From assembly GCF_000283155.1 (NCBI RefSeq), contig NW_004454210.1, positions 7,962,116-8,026,115 on the forward strand: a DNA stretch of 64,000 nucleotides. Reading direction: 5' to 3'. Each line of letters opens with the position of its first letter. The stretch's first letter is position 1. Shown here in pieces: positions 47,390 to 59,529 of this stretch. Under the pieces are notes generated by a model, which was given only the letters and a program-made list of their open reading frames with translations, did not search any database and had not been told where the DNA came from. Origin of the DNA: Ceratotherium simum simum. Its lineage: Eukaryota; Chordata; Mammalia; Perissodactyla; Rhinocerotidae. A program made the position numbers and the translations under genes.

Positions 47390-48310
47390 GGCAGGGATCC
47401 CAATTCATCATGTCCGAAACTGAACACACGCTTGCCTTCTTGAAGACTGCTCATCCTTCTGACTCCCCTATTTCTGTTATCAACATCATTGACCTCCCAG
47501 TCACCTCTGTTTGAAACCTCAAAGTGACCTTTGAGTCTTCCTTCTCTAGTGTCTCCTCTCATCTGATGAATTGCCAAGACCCACAGACACTCCTTTCGCA
47601 ATATTTATCACATCCACCCCTCCTATCCATTCCCACTGCTGCCATACTGGCTCAGTTCTCATTTCCTCCCTTCTTATCTTGACTATCAAAATGTTCTAAT
47701 TAGCCTTCACACTTCCATTGTTCCTCTTGTTCCAACCATCCTGTATTTTGCCTTGCCCCAGGCCAATCTTCCTAATGAATAATATGCATGTCAGGATTAG
47801 GTTCAGCTTCCATCCAGCAAGGAAAAAAGGAGCAATGCCCTCTCCCTTTAGGAACACTTCCTAAAAGTTGCATACACCATTTCCTTTATATTTCATTAAC
47901 CAGAATTTAGTCATGTGACCACACCTAGCTGCAAGAGAAATTAGGAAATGTGATCTTTATTATGCACAGGCATATACACAGTTAAAAATTGGGGCTTCTG
48001 TTACTAAAGAAGCAGGAAAGAATGATATTGAAGGACAAGTCCTTCATATTACTTACCGTTCAAAAGCTTTCAGTGGCTCGCACTGCATTAAGAATATGCT
48101 CTTCAGCGTGGCATTCAAGACCTACCGTGATCTGGCCTCAGCTCACTCTCCAGCCTTGTGCCCTCTATGCGTGCGACATAAATGGGGCCGTGTGCTGCTT
48201 TCGCATTTTCTGGCTCCTCCATGCAGTCCCAGTTCAGATACCTCTTCTCTCCCAAAGCCTTTCTTAATCCCCCTTGCTCCAACTCTGTTTGCTGCCTATA
48301 GCTTTTTGTG
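47390..48310 (+). repeat. L2 LINE
   Basis: CTTTCAGTGGCTCGCACTGC, AAGACCTACCGTGATCTGGCC and GCTCACTCTCCAGCC are L2 3' blocks. The sequence from 47390 (CATCATTGACCTCCCAGTC, TAGTGTCTCCTCTCATCTG) fits upstream L2. Too decayed to code. Confidence 0.7.
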
Positions 48311-48999
48311 CTGTTCCCGTGCACCCCGGAGCTGTGTTAATAGTTAACCCTCAATTGGGAGTGGAGAACTCCCTGCGCTATTGGCACTTTCATTGGACAT
48401 AAGTGTGGTGCTGAGTGGGAGAGCGGTGTTTGGGGGTGCCTTATGCCATGCCAAATGTATTTGTCATTGAACTAGCAAAACCTCTCTTTAAGGAGGAGCT
48501 GGTCTCTTGGGGCTTCTTTCGGGGACTAGCCTGCCCTGTGGCTGCTCTGCCTACATGTGAGGCAAACCAGGAAAAAGGTGTTCACTCTTGGCCTCCCCAA
48601 CAGTGGGTAAAGCGTTTCACTTTCTGCCTTCTTTTTCTCTCCTTCTTCCTTTTTCAAATCCCTCTCCTTTTGCTTTTCCATCACATTTCTTCTGTCTTTT
48701 CATAATTTTACATGCCTCCTGCTTGTAGGTATTTGGTACAAAAAAAAATTATCGATTCCTGTATTTAGATACCTTCCCCCACCACACTTGTATGTGTTCT
48801 GTCTAGGTTCTAGATGTATAAGTACCAAATTATACCTTAAAACATACCTTATATCTTATCATTATACCACTAGAAATACCTTAAAAATGGTCCAGTCTGA
48901 CACCACTCACCATCACCACCACCATCATCTGATGCTTGAATCTGTCGATAGGTTAAAGTATCGTTCAGCAAGTATTTCCTCTCTTCTTCCTCCCACCTG
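48311..48999. other. Upstream intergenic, no gene
   Basis: Nothing recognised apart from a short ACC/ATC-rich tract at 48901-48930, whose frame reads as a histidine run by chance. Confidence 0.5.
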
Positions 49000-49380
49000 G
49001 ATGGGAGTGCACTTACTCACCACTTTGACTTTGAGCTTGACCACGTGACCAACTTGGCCAATGGAATAAGTGGATGTGAAGCAAGCAGAGACATCAAAAT
49101 GTTTTTGCAGAGTTGCGCTTGGGCTCCTGCATATGTGTGATTCAGCGTGCCCCAGGTAGACGTTGTCCCTTCAGCCTGGCACCAGAACAAAGACAGAGGA
49201 GTGTGTCTGAATCCAGCCTGCAGCCTTGAGCAAGCCCGGCTCCCTCACAGCCCTAAAGAAGGGCACCCCATGCAGTGCCCAGACCCATGAGTGAGAAAAA
49301 GAAGTGCTGCTGTTGAAACCCACTGAGTTTTCAAGGCATGCGTTACCCTGCATTATTCTCTCTTCAGCATCTGTTCCAGT
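49000..49380 (+). mobile_element. MLT1-like LTR, diverged
   Basis: TTGAGCTTGACCACGTGACC, GGCCAATGGAATAAGTGGATGTGA and ACCCACTGAGTTTTCAAGG follow the MLT1 layout at low identity. Confidence 0.5.
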
Positions 49381-49900
49381 TATCTATTACTGCATAACAA
49401 AGCGCTCCAAAAAGTAGTGGCATAAAATAACAACCATTTTCTTACACTCATGATTTGTAGGCTAGGAATTCAGAGAGAACACAGCATGGGGTCTCATCTC
49501 TGCTCCTCAATGACTAGAGCGTCAGCTGGGGTGGCTTAATGGCTGGAGGTGGCTGACATAGCTCAACTGGGGCCATATGCCTGTGGTCTCGATTCTGGCT
49601 ATCCTCTGGGATCGTTGGTTCTGTTACACATTGCATCTACTGAGGCTGGAATATCCAACATGACTCTTTCATTCACACACCTGGTACCTGGGCTAGTGTG
49701 GCTGGGAGAGCTGGGGCTGGCTGGGCACCTCTCTCTCTCTCAATGTGGCTAGCTTGGGCTTCCTCACAGCATGGTGATTTCAGTGTAGTCAAACTTCTTA
49801 CATAGTAGTTGACTTCTCTCAGAATGAGTGTTCTAAGAAATCTAGGTAGAAGCTGCAAGACGTCTGATCTGGCCTCTGACGTTCCAGAACATCACTTCTT
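49375..49900. repeat. Ancient interspersed repeat, unnamed
   Basis: TTCCAGTTATCTATTACTGCATAACAAA followed by TAGTGGCATAAAATAACAACCATTTTCTTACACTCATG is a motif common to many mammalian loci. I do not recall the family with certainty. Confidence 0.5.
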
Positions 49901-51689
49901 TCACATTCTGTTAGTCAAGCAAGTCACTAAGGCAGCCCAAATTCAAAGGAGGAGAATTAGACTCCACCTCTAAGAGGAGGGAGTAGCAAAGAATTTGCAG
50001 CTGTCTTTGATCCACAGTAACATCCTTAAATCTTAAATGTGCATGGGTTCTAGACCAGAGCAGCACACATAAGTCGCCACTTCCAGAAGTGCCCAAGCTC
50101 TAGTGTCTCTTTGGAAGACACTATTAGAAAGTTCCTTTGGCATTATTTAGTCATGTTTTTAAAACCATGACTGCATCATCCATGGTAAAGAAGAATCAGT
50201 TTCCCTCATTAAAGCAATCCTATGGATTTTTTACTTATGAAGTGATAAGAATGGTGTTTTCCCTGCCTTATCAAAGTGGCTGTTTATCACTCCCCATGTA
50301 CTTACGTACTGTGGATGGTTTGTATTATACACAAATGCTGGCTTCTGCTTATCTCAGTTCTAACTTCACATCTGATGACAGTTTGGTATGTTCCACATTA
50401 TTTCACTAGAATCACTTGTGGCATCACTAGAATCACATAGTAGGAATTGTTTTCTGCCATGCATAGACTGAAAAAGGAAAATTGTATCCTTCATCACAGG
50501 CAAATTTGGATTCTAGAGTACTTCCTTACCTTTCCTGAGAGACACCAGGTAGTTTAACAATCATATTAAAAGGTTAAACTTCAGTTTACTTCTTTCCATG
50601 TCAGCAAAAGACAGCTTTGCAGACAATGCAATGTGATTTTTAAAAACGAATATTTGTCTTTCAAATAGATCAGGTTACTGAGCAAACAGAGCAAACAAGG
50701 TGAAAATCCAAAATAATAAAGTTCTTTTTCTTCTGTGGTGGCCAACTTGGTGCATAGTAGCATACCGGAATCAAAATACTGGTGAGTGTGTAGTCTGCAA
50801 TCCTTCCCCTAGGCTCCCCCCAGTATCATCTCTACCCACCAAAAAGACAAAAAAAGAAAAGAAAGGGGGCCATAAATGCCCCAAGAACCAAAAGGTCAGG
50901 CCCAGACTCAGATAAACAATTTGAGTCAATACTGAAAGGGAATTTGGTCAGAGTGGGAGTAAAAGGCAGGATGAAACAGAACTACGATGTCTGTTTCTAT
51001 GGTTTTAGAGAAAAGCTAAAGCTATATTAACTGATATTTTCTTCTTAGAGAGGACTGGTAAAATAGAAGCATCGAAAAAGATGAGTTCAAAGATGAGAAT
51101 ATCAGTTAGTTTGGTGTCTCTGTTTTGTGGGCAAGGGTTCTAAGGATAGTGATTTAAGTCATCGACACAACCAGATGTTTACTGAGTCTCTTACTAAGAG
51201 TAAATCACTCTGCAAGGCCCATAGAGTGAAATACAAAAAAGGGGAGCATGGATTACTTGGGGAGCTGATTAAAATGCATATTCCTGAGCCTGGAGGAGGG
51301 CCTAGGAACCTGCATTTCAACAAACCAATCCTCCCTTCCTGCATTCCCACCCAACCACCCCCCCAACCCCCCAGATTACTCAATCAAAAGTATTTACAAG
51401 GGCATTGAATTCACAGAGTTTAGAATTAAAGAAGTTCAAGATAAGATCTAGGCTAGACCTTCAAAACCTGTCAATCAAGTCCTCCTTACTGAGTACAATG
51501 CTAAGTGGTGGAAGCAGGTGTGATTGGCGGGGAGGGGGATTGGCGAGGGTAGCGAAGTGGATATCAACTAGAATGAGTTATAGTTCTCTCAAGAATTTAT
51601 TATGCCTGGCACTAGAATTCACTGAAGTCTGTTTGGGAAACAGCCCTGGACTCCTGAAAAGATAACTAACCTTACAAGTAGAACTCAGT
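49901..51689. other. Upstream intergenic, no gene
   Basis: No supported gene. A hAT-like scrap (GGGGAGCTGATTAAAATGCATATTCCTGAGCC) lies at 51258-51330. Confidence 0.5.
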
Positions 51690-51835
51690 GGTCCCCAAAC
51701 TTGACTCCCATCAGAGTCATCAAGAAAGAGTTTAAAAAGGATAGATTCTAGGACTCCAACCCTAGAAACTTTGGTTTTGTAGCTCTGGGGTAGGAACCCA
51801 GGTATGCATCCATATTTTTTTAATTCTTCCAGTTA
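51690..51835. mobile_element. MER20-like hAT fragment
   Basis: CAGTGGTCCCCAAACTTGACTCC and TAGAAACTTTGGTTTTGTAGCTCTGGGGTAGGAACCCAGG resemble MER20-group elements at low identity. Confidence 0.5.
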
Positions 51836-51849
51836 ATAGATTAATAAAA

Positions 51850-52230
51850 TATAATAACCAAATGTAACGGCATCTGGATTAAAAGAAAAATAAAGGATAA
51901 TTTTGAGACTACTAGGGAAATTTCATGGGGATTGTATGTTGAACTTAATGTTGAGTTTCTTAGGTGTGGCAACAATGTTCTGCATAATAGGACAATGACC
52001 TCATTTTTGGGAGAGTATGGAGAAGTATTTAGAGGTGACGTGTCATGGTGTCTGCACACGACTCTTGGATGGCTTGCTAAAGGGGAAATGTGTGTAAATA
52101 TAGAGAGCAATGCAGAATGTTAATGGCTGGTAAAACTGGATGAGGAGTATATGGGTGTTCATTGTTTTGTTCTTGAAATCTTTCCGTAGGCTAAAAATTT
52201 TTCAAAATTACAAAACATTATTTTTTTTTA
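51850..52230 (+). mobile_element. Old L1 3' end
   Basis: GAGGAGTATATGGGTGTTCATTG..GAAATCTTTCCGTAGGCTAAAAATTTTTCAAAATTA is the typical 3' terminus of old L1 elements, followed by an A/T run. Confidence 0.65.
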
Positions 52231-53869
52231 CAAGAGAGAATAAATCATGAGGGGAACAGCCTCCAACTTTGGTTTTGTTGCACAACAGATTTGAGCAACC
52301 TTAGTAGAAAGATATGGATTACAGAAGTTTGGAGCCATGAGAGATCACTGTGGCTAGAACTGTGGTTCTCCACTCACCTTCTGCTAGGACACACATGACA
52401 AATAATGCTTATACACAGTGCCCACAGCCACAGGTGGACCTAGGCTTTGATGTAATTCCTGGCTACCCACCTGTAGCACAACAGATTTCCCTCCTACTTA
52501 AGAAAGAATGTTGACCTGCAAGTAAGTGACATTATCATAAGGATAACTTCTAATTCATTCAGATTTATTTTAAAAATAATAATGTCTGAACTTCTCTACT
52601 TTTGTGTGGGAGGGGTTTGAAAATTCAATAAATCACTCTGTTGTACAAAGAAAATGTAGATTGTTTGCTATCTGTAACTGATCCCATCTTCGTCATGGGC
52701 AGTCACAGCACTGGGTTATTGCAGGGAGAAAATGGCTTTAACTTGACAGAGAATGTAATGGAAGGCTTTTCCAGTTTAAATAGCCTCATGTGGATAATTC
52801 AGAGTCTTTTGGTAAATACTCAGCATTTCAGACTTCCTCTCTATCAGTAAGTGACTCTGCAATGATGTCATTATAGAAAAATTTAAGAGAAGTTACAATT
52901 TTTTAAAAAAAAACAAGAAAGAGTGGTGCTTCACTAATAAGAAGAATGCATGGACATTGTGGCAGATTATGAAAATAGTCCCATTCTTCACTTCTCCCTG
53001 TGTCCTGACCCTCTGTCCCGTTACTTTCAGGGCCCTCCAACTCTGTCTGGGCTCAGCCATAGGATTTTCTTTAGTTAATGGGTATAGCTGACTCGAGGCA
53101 AGCAGAGGTTTGAAATAGGCGTATACATTGGGCTTTTCTCTTGTGCCCATGCCTTTGCCCTCAGAACATGCCTGGGCTAGACTGCTGGAGGATGAGAGAC
53201 ACGTGGAGCACAGCTGAGTCCCCAGTCATCGTAGTGGAGGTCATCCTGCATCAACTACCAGCCATTCAACCCCAGATATGAGAGCAAGCCCAGCCAAGAT
53301 CAGCAGAGCTGTCTAGTCGGCCCCTCCAGAAACGTGAGCAGTAAACATTTATTGTTGCGTGCCACAAAAGGTTTGTGGTTCTTTGTTACTGTGTTCGTCC
53401 AAGTCCTCTAAGAAGCCACTGCCAAGATGGGATAAAACATACAAGGATTGTATTTGGGAAATCCCTATGTGAGAGAAAATGGGGAGTGAGCTGTCAGAAG
53501 CCAATGCAAGTCTGACCCCAAGTGAAGGAGAGAGGGAAGGAAGGTTGGTTAGAAACATCCTGGACTGTGGTGCAGTCTAAGGAAGGTTCAGCAAGGCTAC
53601 TAGTGAACCTCAAGCCAAAGCTGGCTATCAGAGGAGACTTGAGCTTTCCAGGAACAGGTCTGCCATAGCATCTCCACTACACTCAACCGTTGCCTGGGAG
53701 CAACCTGTGGGAAGCATGGCCTTGGCACAAACTGGGCAGTGGATTTCAGAGCACGCTAACTGGCCGACTAGACTAATACGTCTGCGAGGTTTTTTTCTCA
53801 TGGCTGCCACAGTTACACAGCGTTATTGTGGTAAGACTTAACTGATAAAGGCATAGAGTCTCTATTACT
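52231..53869. other. Upstream intergenic, no gene
   Basis: No supported gene or repeat. The 85-codon frame at 52893-53150 has no recognisable content. Confidence 0.5.
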
Positions 53870-54065
53870 GTAGAACAGCAGTTCTTAATATGGGCGGTAC
53901 TTCCTCCTAGGGGACATTCTGGAAATGTCTGGGGGCATTTCTTGGCTGTCATCATGTTGGGGGGTGCTACTGGCATTTAGTGGGCATGGGCCAAAGATGC
54001 CAGACGTCCTGCAATGCACTGGACCATCTTGCACAACAAACCATCCCAGGTCCTTCACAACTTTT
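53870..54065. mobile_element. MER5A-like hAT element
   Basis: CAGCAGTTCTTAATATGGGCGG, GGGGACATTCTGGAAATGTCTGG and GGTGCTACTGGCATTTAGTGGGCA are MER5A blocks. Confidence 0.8.
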
Positions 54066-54599
54066 CACTATCCTATATGATATCCACAAGGGGAATAATC
54101 TGTTCAGAATTATTTAAGCCAAGAAGCTAATTCTGTTTTACACAGAAACATCAAATATTTTTTGCCCAATATGAATATGCACTGCATTTCTAAGATTACA
54201 ATTGTTGTGGACATTCAAGAAAGATTTCTTTGTTTCAAACTTTACTGAGTGTTGGTTACCCATATTCGGAAATCATACCATAGGCAACACTACTTGTGGT
54301 ATGTGAATCACCAATACAATGCTCCTAAGATAGTCTACATTTGTAGCTGTGGCCACCATATACGGTATGTAAACATTCGATTATTTCATTATATTCCCTG
54401 GGTGGTCATTCCCAGGTATTTGCTCATAGTGAAACACATGTGGTTTTATTATATTAATTTTCCTGAAATTATGTGGTAGGTAGGCTATATTACTTACAAA
54501 CCTCATTTTAGGATGAAAGAAGTTGCTAGGTCTGACATGGTTAAGAACCACTCCTGTAGAATGAGGGCCAAAAAGCTATAGAAAGATTATAAAAGAGAA

Positions 54600-55105
54600 G
54601 GGAAATGTACACTCGTATCCATAGCAGCATTATTCACAATAGCCAAAAGGGTGGAAGCAACCCAAGTGTCCATTGACAAATGAATGGATAAACAAAATGT
54701 GGTATATATATATACAACCGAATACTAAAAATCCTTAAAAAGGAAGGAAATTCTGACATGCTACCACAGGGATGAACCTTGAAGACATTATGCTAAGTGA
54801 AATAAGCCAGTCACAAAAAGACAGGTACTGTATGATTCCACTTATAGGAGGTACCTAGAGTAGGCAAATTCGTCAAGACAGAATATAGAATGGTGGTTGC
54901 TAGGGGCTGGGGGGAGGAGGAATGGTGAGTTGTTTTTTAATAGGTATAGATTTTCAGTTTTGCAAGATACAAAGAGTTCTGGAGATTGGTTGCACAACAA
55001 TATGAATATACTTAACACTACTGAACTGTACACTTAAAAAGGGTTAAAATGGTTTTTATGTTATGTATATTTTACCACAATAAAACAAAGAAAGAGAGAG
55101 AAAGG
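54600..55105 (+). mobile_element. L1 3' end
   Basis: AGCATTATTCACAATAGCC, AAGTGTCCATTGACAAATGAATGGATAAAC, ATGCTAAGTGAAATAAGCCAG and GAACTGTACACTTAAAAAGGGTTAAAATGG are L1 ORF2-end and 3' UTR blocks, with an A-rich tail. Confidence 0.9.
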
Positions 55106-56634
55106 GAATGTAATTCCAGCCTAGGTCAGACTCTGATTAAAATATAAATGGATACTACTAAATAATAGTTTCCATTAATGTTATATTGATATTTAAATAT
55201 ATAGGTTTATATGAACGCGTGTACATATATATTTGATATCATATTAAAATTGAAAAGAAATGATATGACCCATGGAGAAACTGGTAACTCAGGAAATACT
55301 TTATATCAGAACAAGATTTTTTTTAGAAAAGAGGACTTAAAGAAGTTGGAGTTTAATCGGAGAGTCTGGGTGACCTCATGACCTTTGTGCTGGTTAACCA
55401 TCTATTATGGTCCCGCTCCAGGCCGCCCTTCTCGGTTCTGTGATGTTGCGGCTGAGCCACATTTCCCACATTCCCTTGCCAGCTGGCTTTCTATGGTTCT
55501 GGGAGGCACTGGTGGGAAATGGGAGGGCGGAAGAAAGGAAAGAGGGCTTCTTTCCCGCTCCTGCCTCCTGTCCGGAGATGGCTGGCAGCAGCAGACAGCT
55601 CTAGCTCCAGCTTCTAGCTTCTAGCTTCTTTCTGCAGTCCCAACACTAGCCTCACACAGCCCCTCAGAGGTGCCAGTGTCAGCCAGGCCACACCTTCCTC
55701 AGAAGCCAGAGCTTCCACTGAGCTGCATCCCTCATGGGGGACTAAGAGCTCACGTGTGGAGAGAAATCTGGGCATCAGCCCTGCCCAGCCCTCCTCTGAC
55801 ATCCTGTTTCTAGTAATACCACCTCTTCACTTTTGCTCCCCAGCCCAGTGGTAGCTGCTGGATTATTAGTCTCTCAGTTATTAATCTCTGGTTTACCTCA
55901 CCATTCCTTTTTGCTTTTCCCCCCAGCTATCTAACTCCTTGGTAATCAATTGCCTGTATTATCTCTCTTCTGGTGGAAATTCCTAGTATAATTTCTGTTT
56001 TCCTGACTGGATCCTGACTAATGAAATCTTTTAAAGATATACCACATCTGTCTGTCAATACAGTGGTCTGGTAGTGATGTTGCCTCCACCTGTGTTCCTA
56101 GGGAACAATCTGGTATGGATCCCTATATCAGCTTGATTTTGGTCTCTACTATTATTTTCTACTAAAATAACCAGGGCTCCTGGGAGAGTAGCTGGCTCTA
56201 TGACTCTGTGTTTGCGGCACAGAAAGCAAAATAGGTTAGAAAATCTTGTGAAAAAGCAAAAATGCTTGCAACAATCTCTGGGACTCTCGTTGGCCAGATT
56301 GTGACAACTCAAGCATTGAAAAGAAAAAAAAAACATTTCTGTGCAAAACATGAGTGCATAGTGATACTCAAAAGGAGTAACTAAAATACAGTACATTCAA
56401 GGAAAGGCAATTATCAGTTTTGATAATGTTTGCAGAAAATGTTCTTTATGCCAAAGCAAACATATGCACCCAACAGTAAGATTTAGTTAGCACCCAAGTA
56501 CCGTTAGTCAAAACCAGGCAGTAACAATTCAGCTTAGCCCAACAAATACTTGCTTGGGACAAGATTATCCTAGAAAGATCTGATCCTGTGTTCCAGTCCT
56601 AAATAGTAATTCATGTCTTCAGTAATTCAGCCAA
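55106..56634. other. Upstream intergenic, no gene
   Basis: GC-richer at 55400-55800, with a small (AGCTTCT)n run near 55610-55630. No supported gene. Confidence 0.5.
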
Positions 56635-57420
56635 TTATTTCAATAAATATTTATTGGGTGCCTATTATGTGCATTATTCCAGACACCTGGGATACAACAG
56701 CAAAGAAAATAAAACACAAAAAAATCTGTCCTCATGAAGCTTATGTTTTAGCTAAGAGATTCAGTATGCAATAAGCCTAATGAAGAAGTAGACTGCATAG
56801 AGGGTGGTAAATGCTATGGAAAAAAGAAAAAGGAGAACAGAATAAAAAGGCTCGGGAGAAGCAGAGGTGGGCAGTATTAAATCGGTAGGCCTCATTGTGA
56901 AAGCGAGATTTGAATAAAAACTTGGAGGAGATGAGGAGGTTAACCGGGTGGGTATCTGGGCAAAGAATATCCCAGGCACAGAGACTAGCCACAGCAGAAG
57001 CCTAACTTGGAAATGTACTTGGTGTATTCAGGGAATAGCAAGGAGGCCAGTGTGGTTGGAAGGAAATGAACCAAGAAGAGAATAATAGGAGCTGTGGTCA
57101 GAGAACCACCTTGTACAGGGCCTCGTAGGTTCTTATAAAGACTTTGGCTTTTATCGTGAGTGAAACGGAGAGCTGCTGCAGGGCTTGGGGTCTGCTTTGA
57201 CTGGTTTAAAATGATCTGCTGTGTTAAGAATAAGACTGCAATGGGGATACTAGAATAAAGCAGCAAGTCCTGTTGGGAGGCTATCGTAATTATCCAAGTG
57301 AGAGGTGGTGGTGACTTAGGTCGGGGTGGTGGCACAGGAGGTGGTGAGAAATGGTTCAATTCTGAATATTTGTCAAGGCTTGACAAACAAAAAGGCAAAT
57401 ACTAAACAGCTAACACCCAT
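56635..57420 (-). repeat. L2 LINE, antisense
   Basis: The plus strand reads CAATAAATATTTATTGGGTGCC, GATACAACAGCAAAGAAAATAAA, GTGAAAGCGAGATTTGAATAAA, AGCAAGGAGGCCAGTGTGG and AGACTTTGGCTTTTATCGTGAGTG, each the reverse of a known L2 3' block, in the right order. Confidence 0.8.
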
Positions 57421-58589
57421 GTTACATGGCTGTTATTATCGAGATGGGGGTTGGGATCAAACCTCACTTCTACATCAGGATCCTGGAGTCTGTCGTGATC
57501 CTGCAAATACATCTTCAATGAAGAGGAATAAAACCTGATGTCACCATTTTATTGAAATATGGGAATGAGATGGAGTGAAAGCCAGGGTATTGGTTAGGTT
57601 GGAGAATAATAATTGGTTGGTGTCAATGAAAGAGGAAACAGTAAAACGGTGAGCATAAACTAAGGAAAAGGATGTCTAAACTAACAGGATTCTGGGGCCG
57701 TTAGTATAAAGGAAAGTAGCCTTAATACTCTCACCTCCTATATTGATGGCATGGACGTGCAGGGTGATGATACATCCATGCCAACAGGAATTGAATAGGT
57801 TTCTTATGGTGTATTTGAGACGGCGAGAAAATAGGAAAGATATTTAAGGGAAAAAAAATTCATCCAAAATGATTGAACCTTCTTTTTAAGCTTTAGGGCT
57901 TTACAAGGAGTAAAGCCCTAAATTACATTACAAATTACATCCCACATCACATCTCCTCCCCAAATGAGAGGCAAATGAGGCGTGGCAGTGTTGGCATTGG
58001 GTTTCGGGTTTAGCACATCAGTGGATTCAGTCAAGTTTGAGGTTCAAGGCTTGGTCAAGTCCTTGCTTCAGCTCCAGTGCTCTGTGTCCTGTAGGCCTTC
58101 TAGATGCTTATGGCTGCCTGGCCCAGGCAAATGGAGGCCTGCCTAGTGGTGGGGGACTTTGTGCAGGAATGGAGAGAGCCTTCATATTTTGTTCCTTTCA
58201 TATAAAGCATTATCATTAATAATATCAGGCTTCTTTAATGACGGGATGTGATTCCAAGTGGAGTGTTATGTTGACCAGGCCTTATAGTTCCTTAGCAGCT
58301 GCAAACTGCTGATGGTGATTTTGGCTGAAAACTTTCTGTATTCCATTGTTGATATTTTGGTTCTTAGCCCCTCTGAGGAATCTCTGCTGAATAATTTCTT
58401 AAATTTTTCAACTATTATCCAATTATTATCCATAATAATTTAAGAAGATTTGAATAAAGTTCCATCTTAACCTATTTTTCTTTGTTATTTAGTTATCTTA
58501 CCACATTCATTATTTCATGTTGACATATAGTCCCCTAAAACAGCAAATCCTTAACCATTTTTCCAATATGACCCACATATCAGAGCTAT
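57421..58589. other. Upstream intergenic with a short hairpin
   Basis: No gene. A perfect 12-bp inverted repeat with a 7-nt loop is at 57892-57922. No other feature was recognised. Confidence 0.6.
57892..57922. repeat. Perfect 12-bp-stem inverted repeat
   Basis: TTTAGGGCTTTA (57892-57903), loop CAAGGAG, then TAAAGCCCTAAA (57911-57922). There is no T run directly after it. In a mammalian intergenic region this is a structural curiosity and not a terminator. Confidence 0.9.
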
Positions 58590-58830
58590 TAATAATAATG
58601 ACTAGCTTTCACAGGGGCCTTACAGTGTACAAGGTACCAAGTCTTATATGGCTTAATTCTCCCAACAATCCTATATGATAGACACCTTTATGATCATCAT
58701 TTTACAGGTGGGAAAACTGAGTCTTGGAGAGATTAACTAACTTCTTCAGATCATACAGCTAGTAGACTGTAGAGCCAGGATTCAAACCCAGCCCATCTGA
58801 CTCCAGATCTAAACTCTTAACCATTCCCGC
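58590..58830 (+). repeat. MIR SINE, nearly full length
   Basis: GGCTTAATTCTCCCAACAATCC, ATCATTTTACAGGTGGGAAAACTGAG, TCATACAGCTAGTAGACTGTAGAGCCAGGATTCAAACCC and CTCTTAACCATTCC are MIR blocks in order. Confidence 0.9.
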
Positions 58831-58861
58831 TTATGTGCAGAATTTAACTGGGAGCTTATGA

Positions 58862-59480
58862 GCACCAGCAAACTACCGCCCATGGGCCAAATCCAGCCGT
58901 GTACCAGTGGGGACTGCTAGAGCCAGCCACTGCTGCATCCCCCTCTGCCCGTGTTCCCCACTCTACTCCCAGAGTCTGCCTCCTTGGCCAGGGGCCACAC
59001 TTTGCTGCTGCCCAGGGCCCACTGGTTACTATCTATGTGTTGGGGACTCTACTGTTGGTAATTTCTGGCAACGAGCAGTAGAATCTCAGTCTGGGAGCTG
59101 ATGACTTGGCAAGTCACCTTGCTCCTCATGAGGTATTCCAGGTGACAAGGCCAGTTCTCCAAGAGGCAGGAATCTGGGTGTTACTGAAATAGAGTAAAAC
59201 AGATGGTGCATCAACCCCGTGTCCTTCCCCACTCCCAGGTCCCTCCCCCTTGGGCCAGCAGCTTTTCCTTCCAAAATGTCTATGTTGAACTGGCAAATGG
59301 GCACAAAGCTGCTCACTACCTGGGTGGGCCCACCCCAGGCAAACTGGGAGGGCTGAGGCAGAAATTTTCTCTCTTGTTATATAAGTGCCTACATAATATC
59401 CTCAATTTTGCCTCTTGGCTCCAGAGCCTAAAATATTTATTATCTGAGCCTTTACAAAAAGTTTGCCCACTCCTGCTCTG
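58862..59480. mobile_element. hAT-like repeat interrupted by unknown sequence
   Basis: CAGCAAACTACCGCCCATGGGCCAAATCCAGCC at the left and GAGCCTAAAATATTTATTATCTGAGCCTTTACAAAAAGTTTGCC at the right look like two ends of one common hAT-like repeat. The 450 bp between them is GC-rich and not recognised. Confidence 0.5.
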
Positions 59481-59529
59481 TACCATTCTAAGCAAGCTGT
59501 AGCATTTCTACTTATTTAGTGTAGGTCAT

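Noticed and set aside
48899..48930. Run of histidine codons
   Set aside because: It is a short ACC/ATC-rich tract in an 86-codon frame without homology or context, so a simple-sequence effect.
57892..57922. Hairpin as a transcription terminator
   Set aside because: Intrinsic terminators of this type are bacterial. The window is mammalian, no gene ends here and no T run follows directly.
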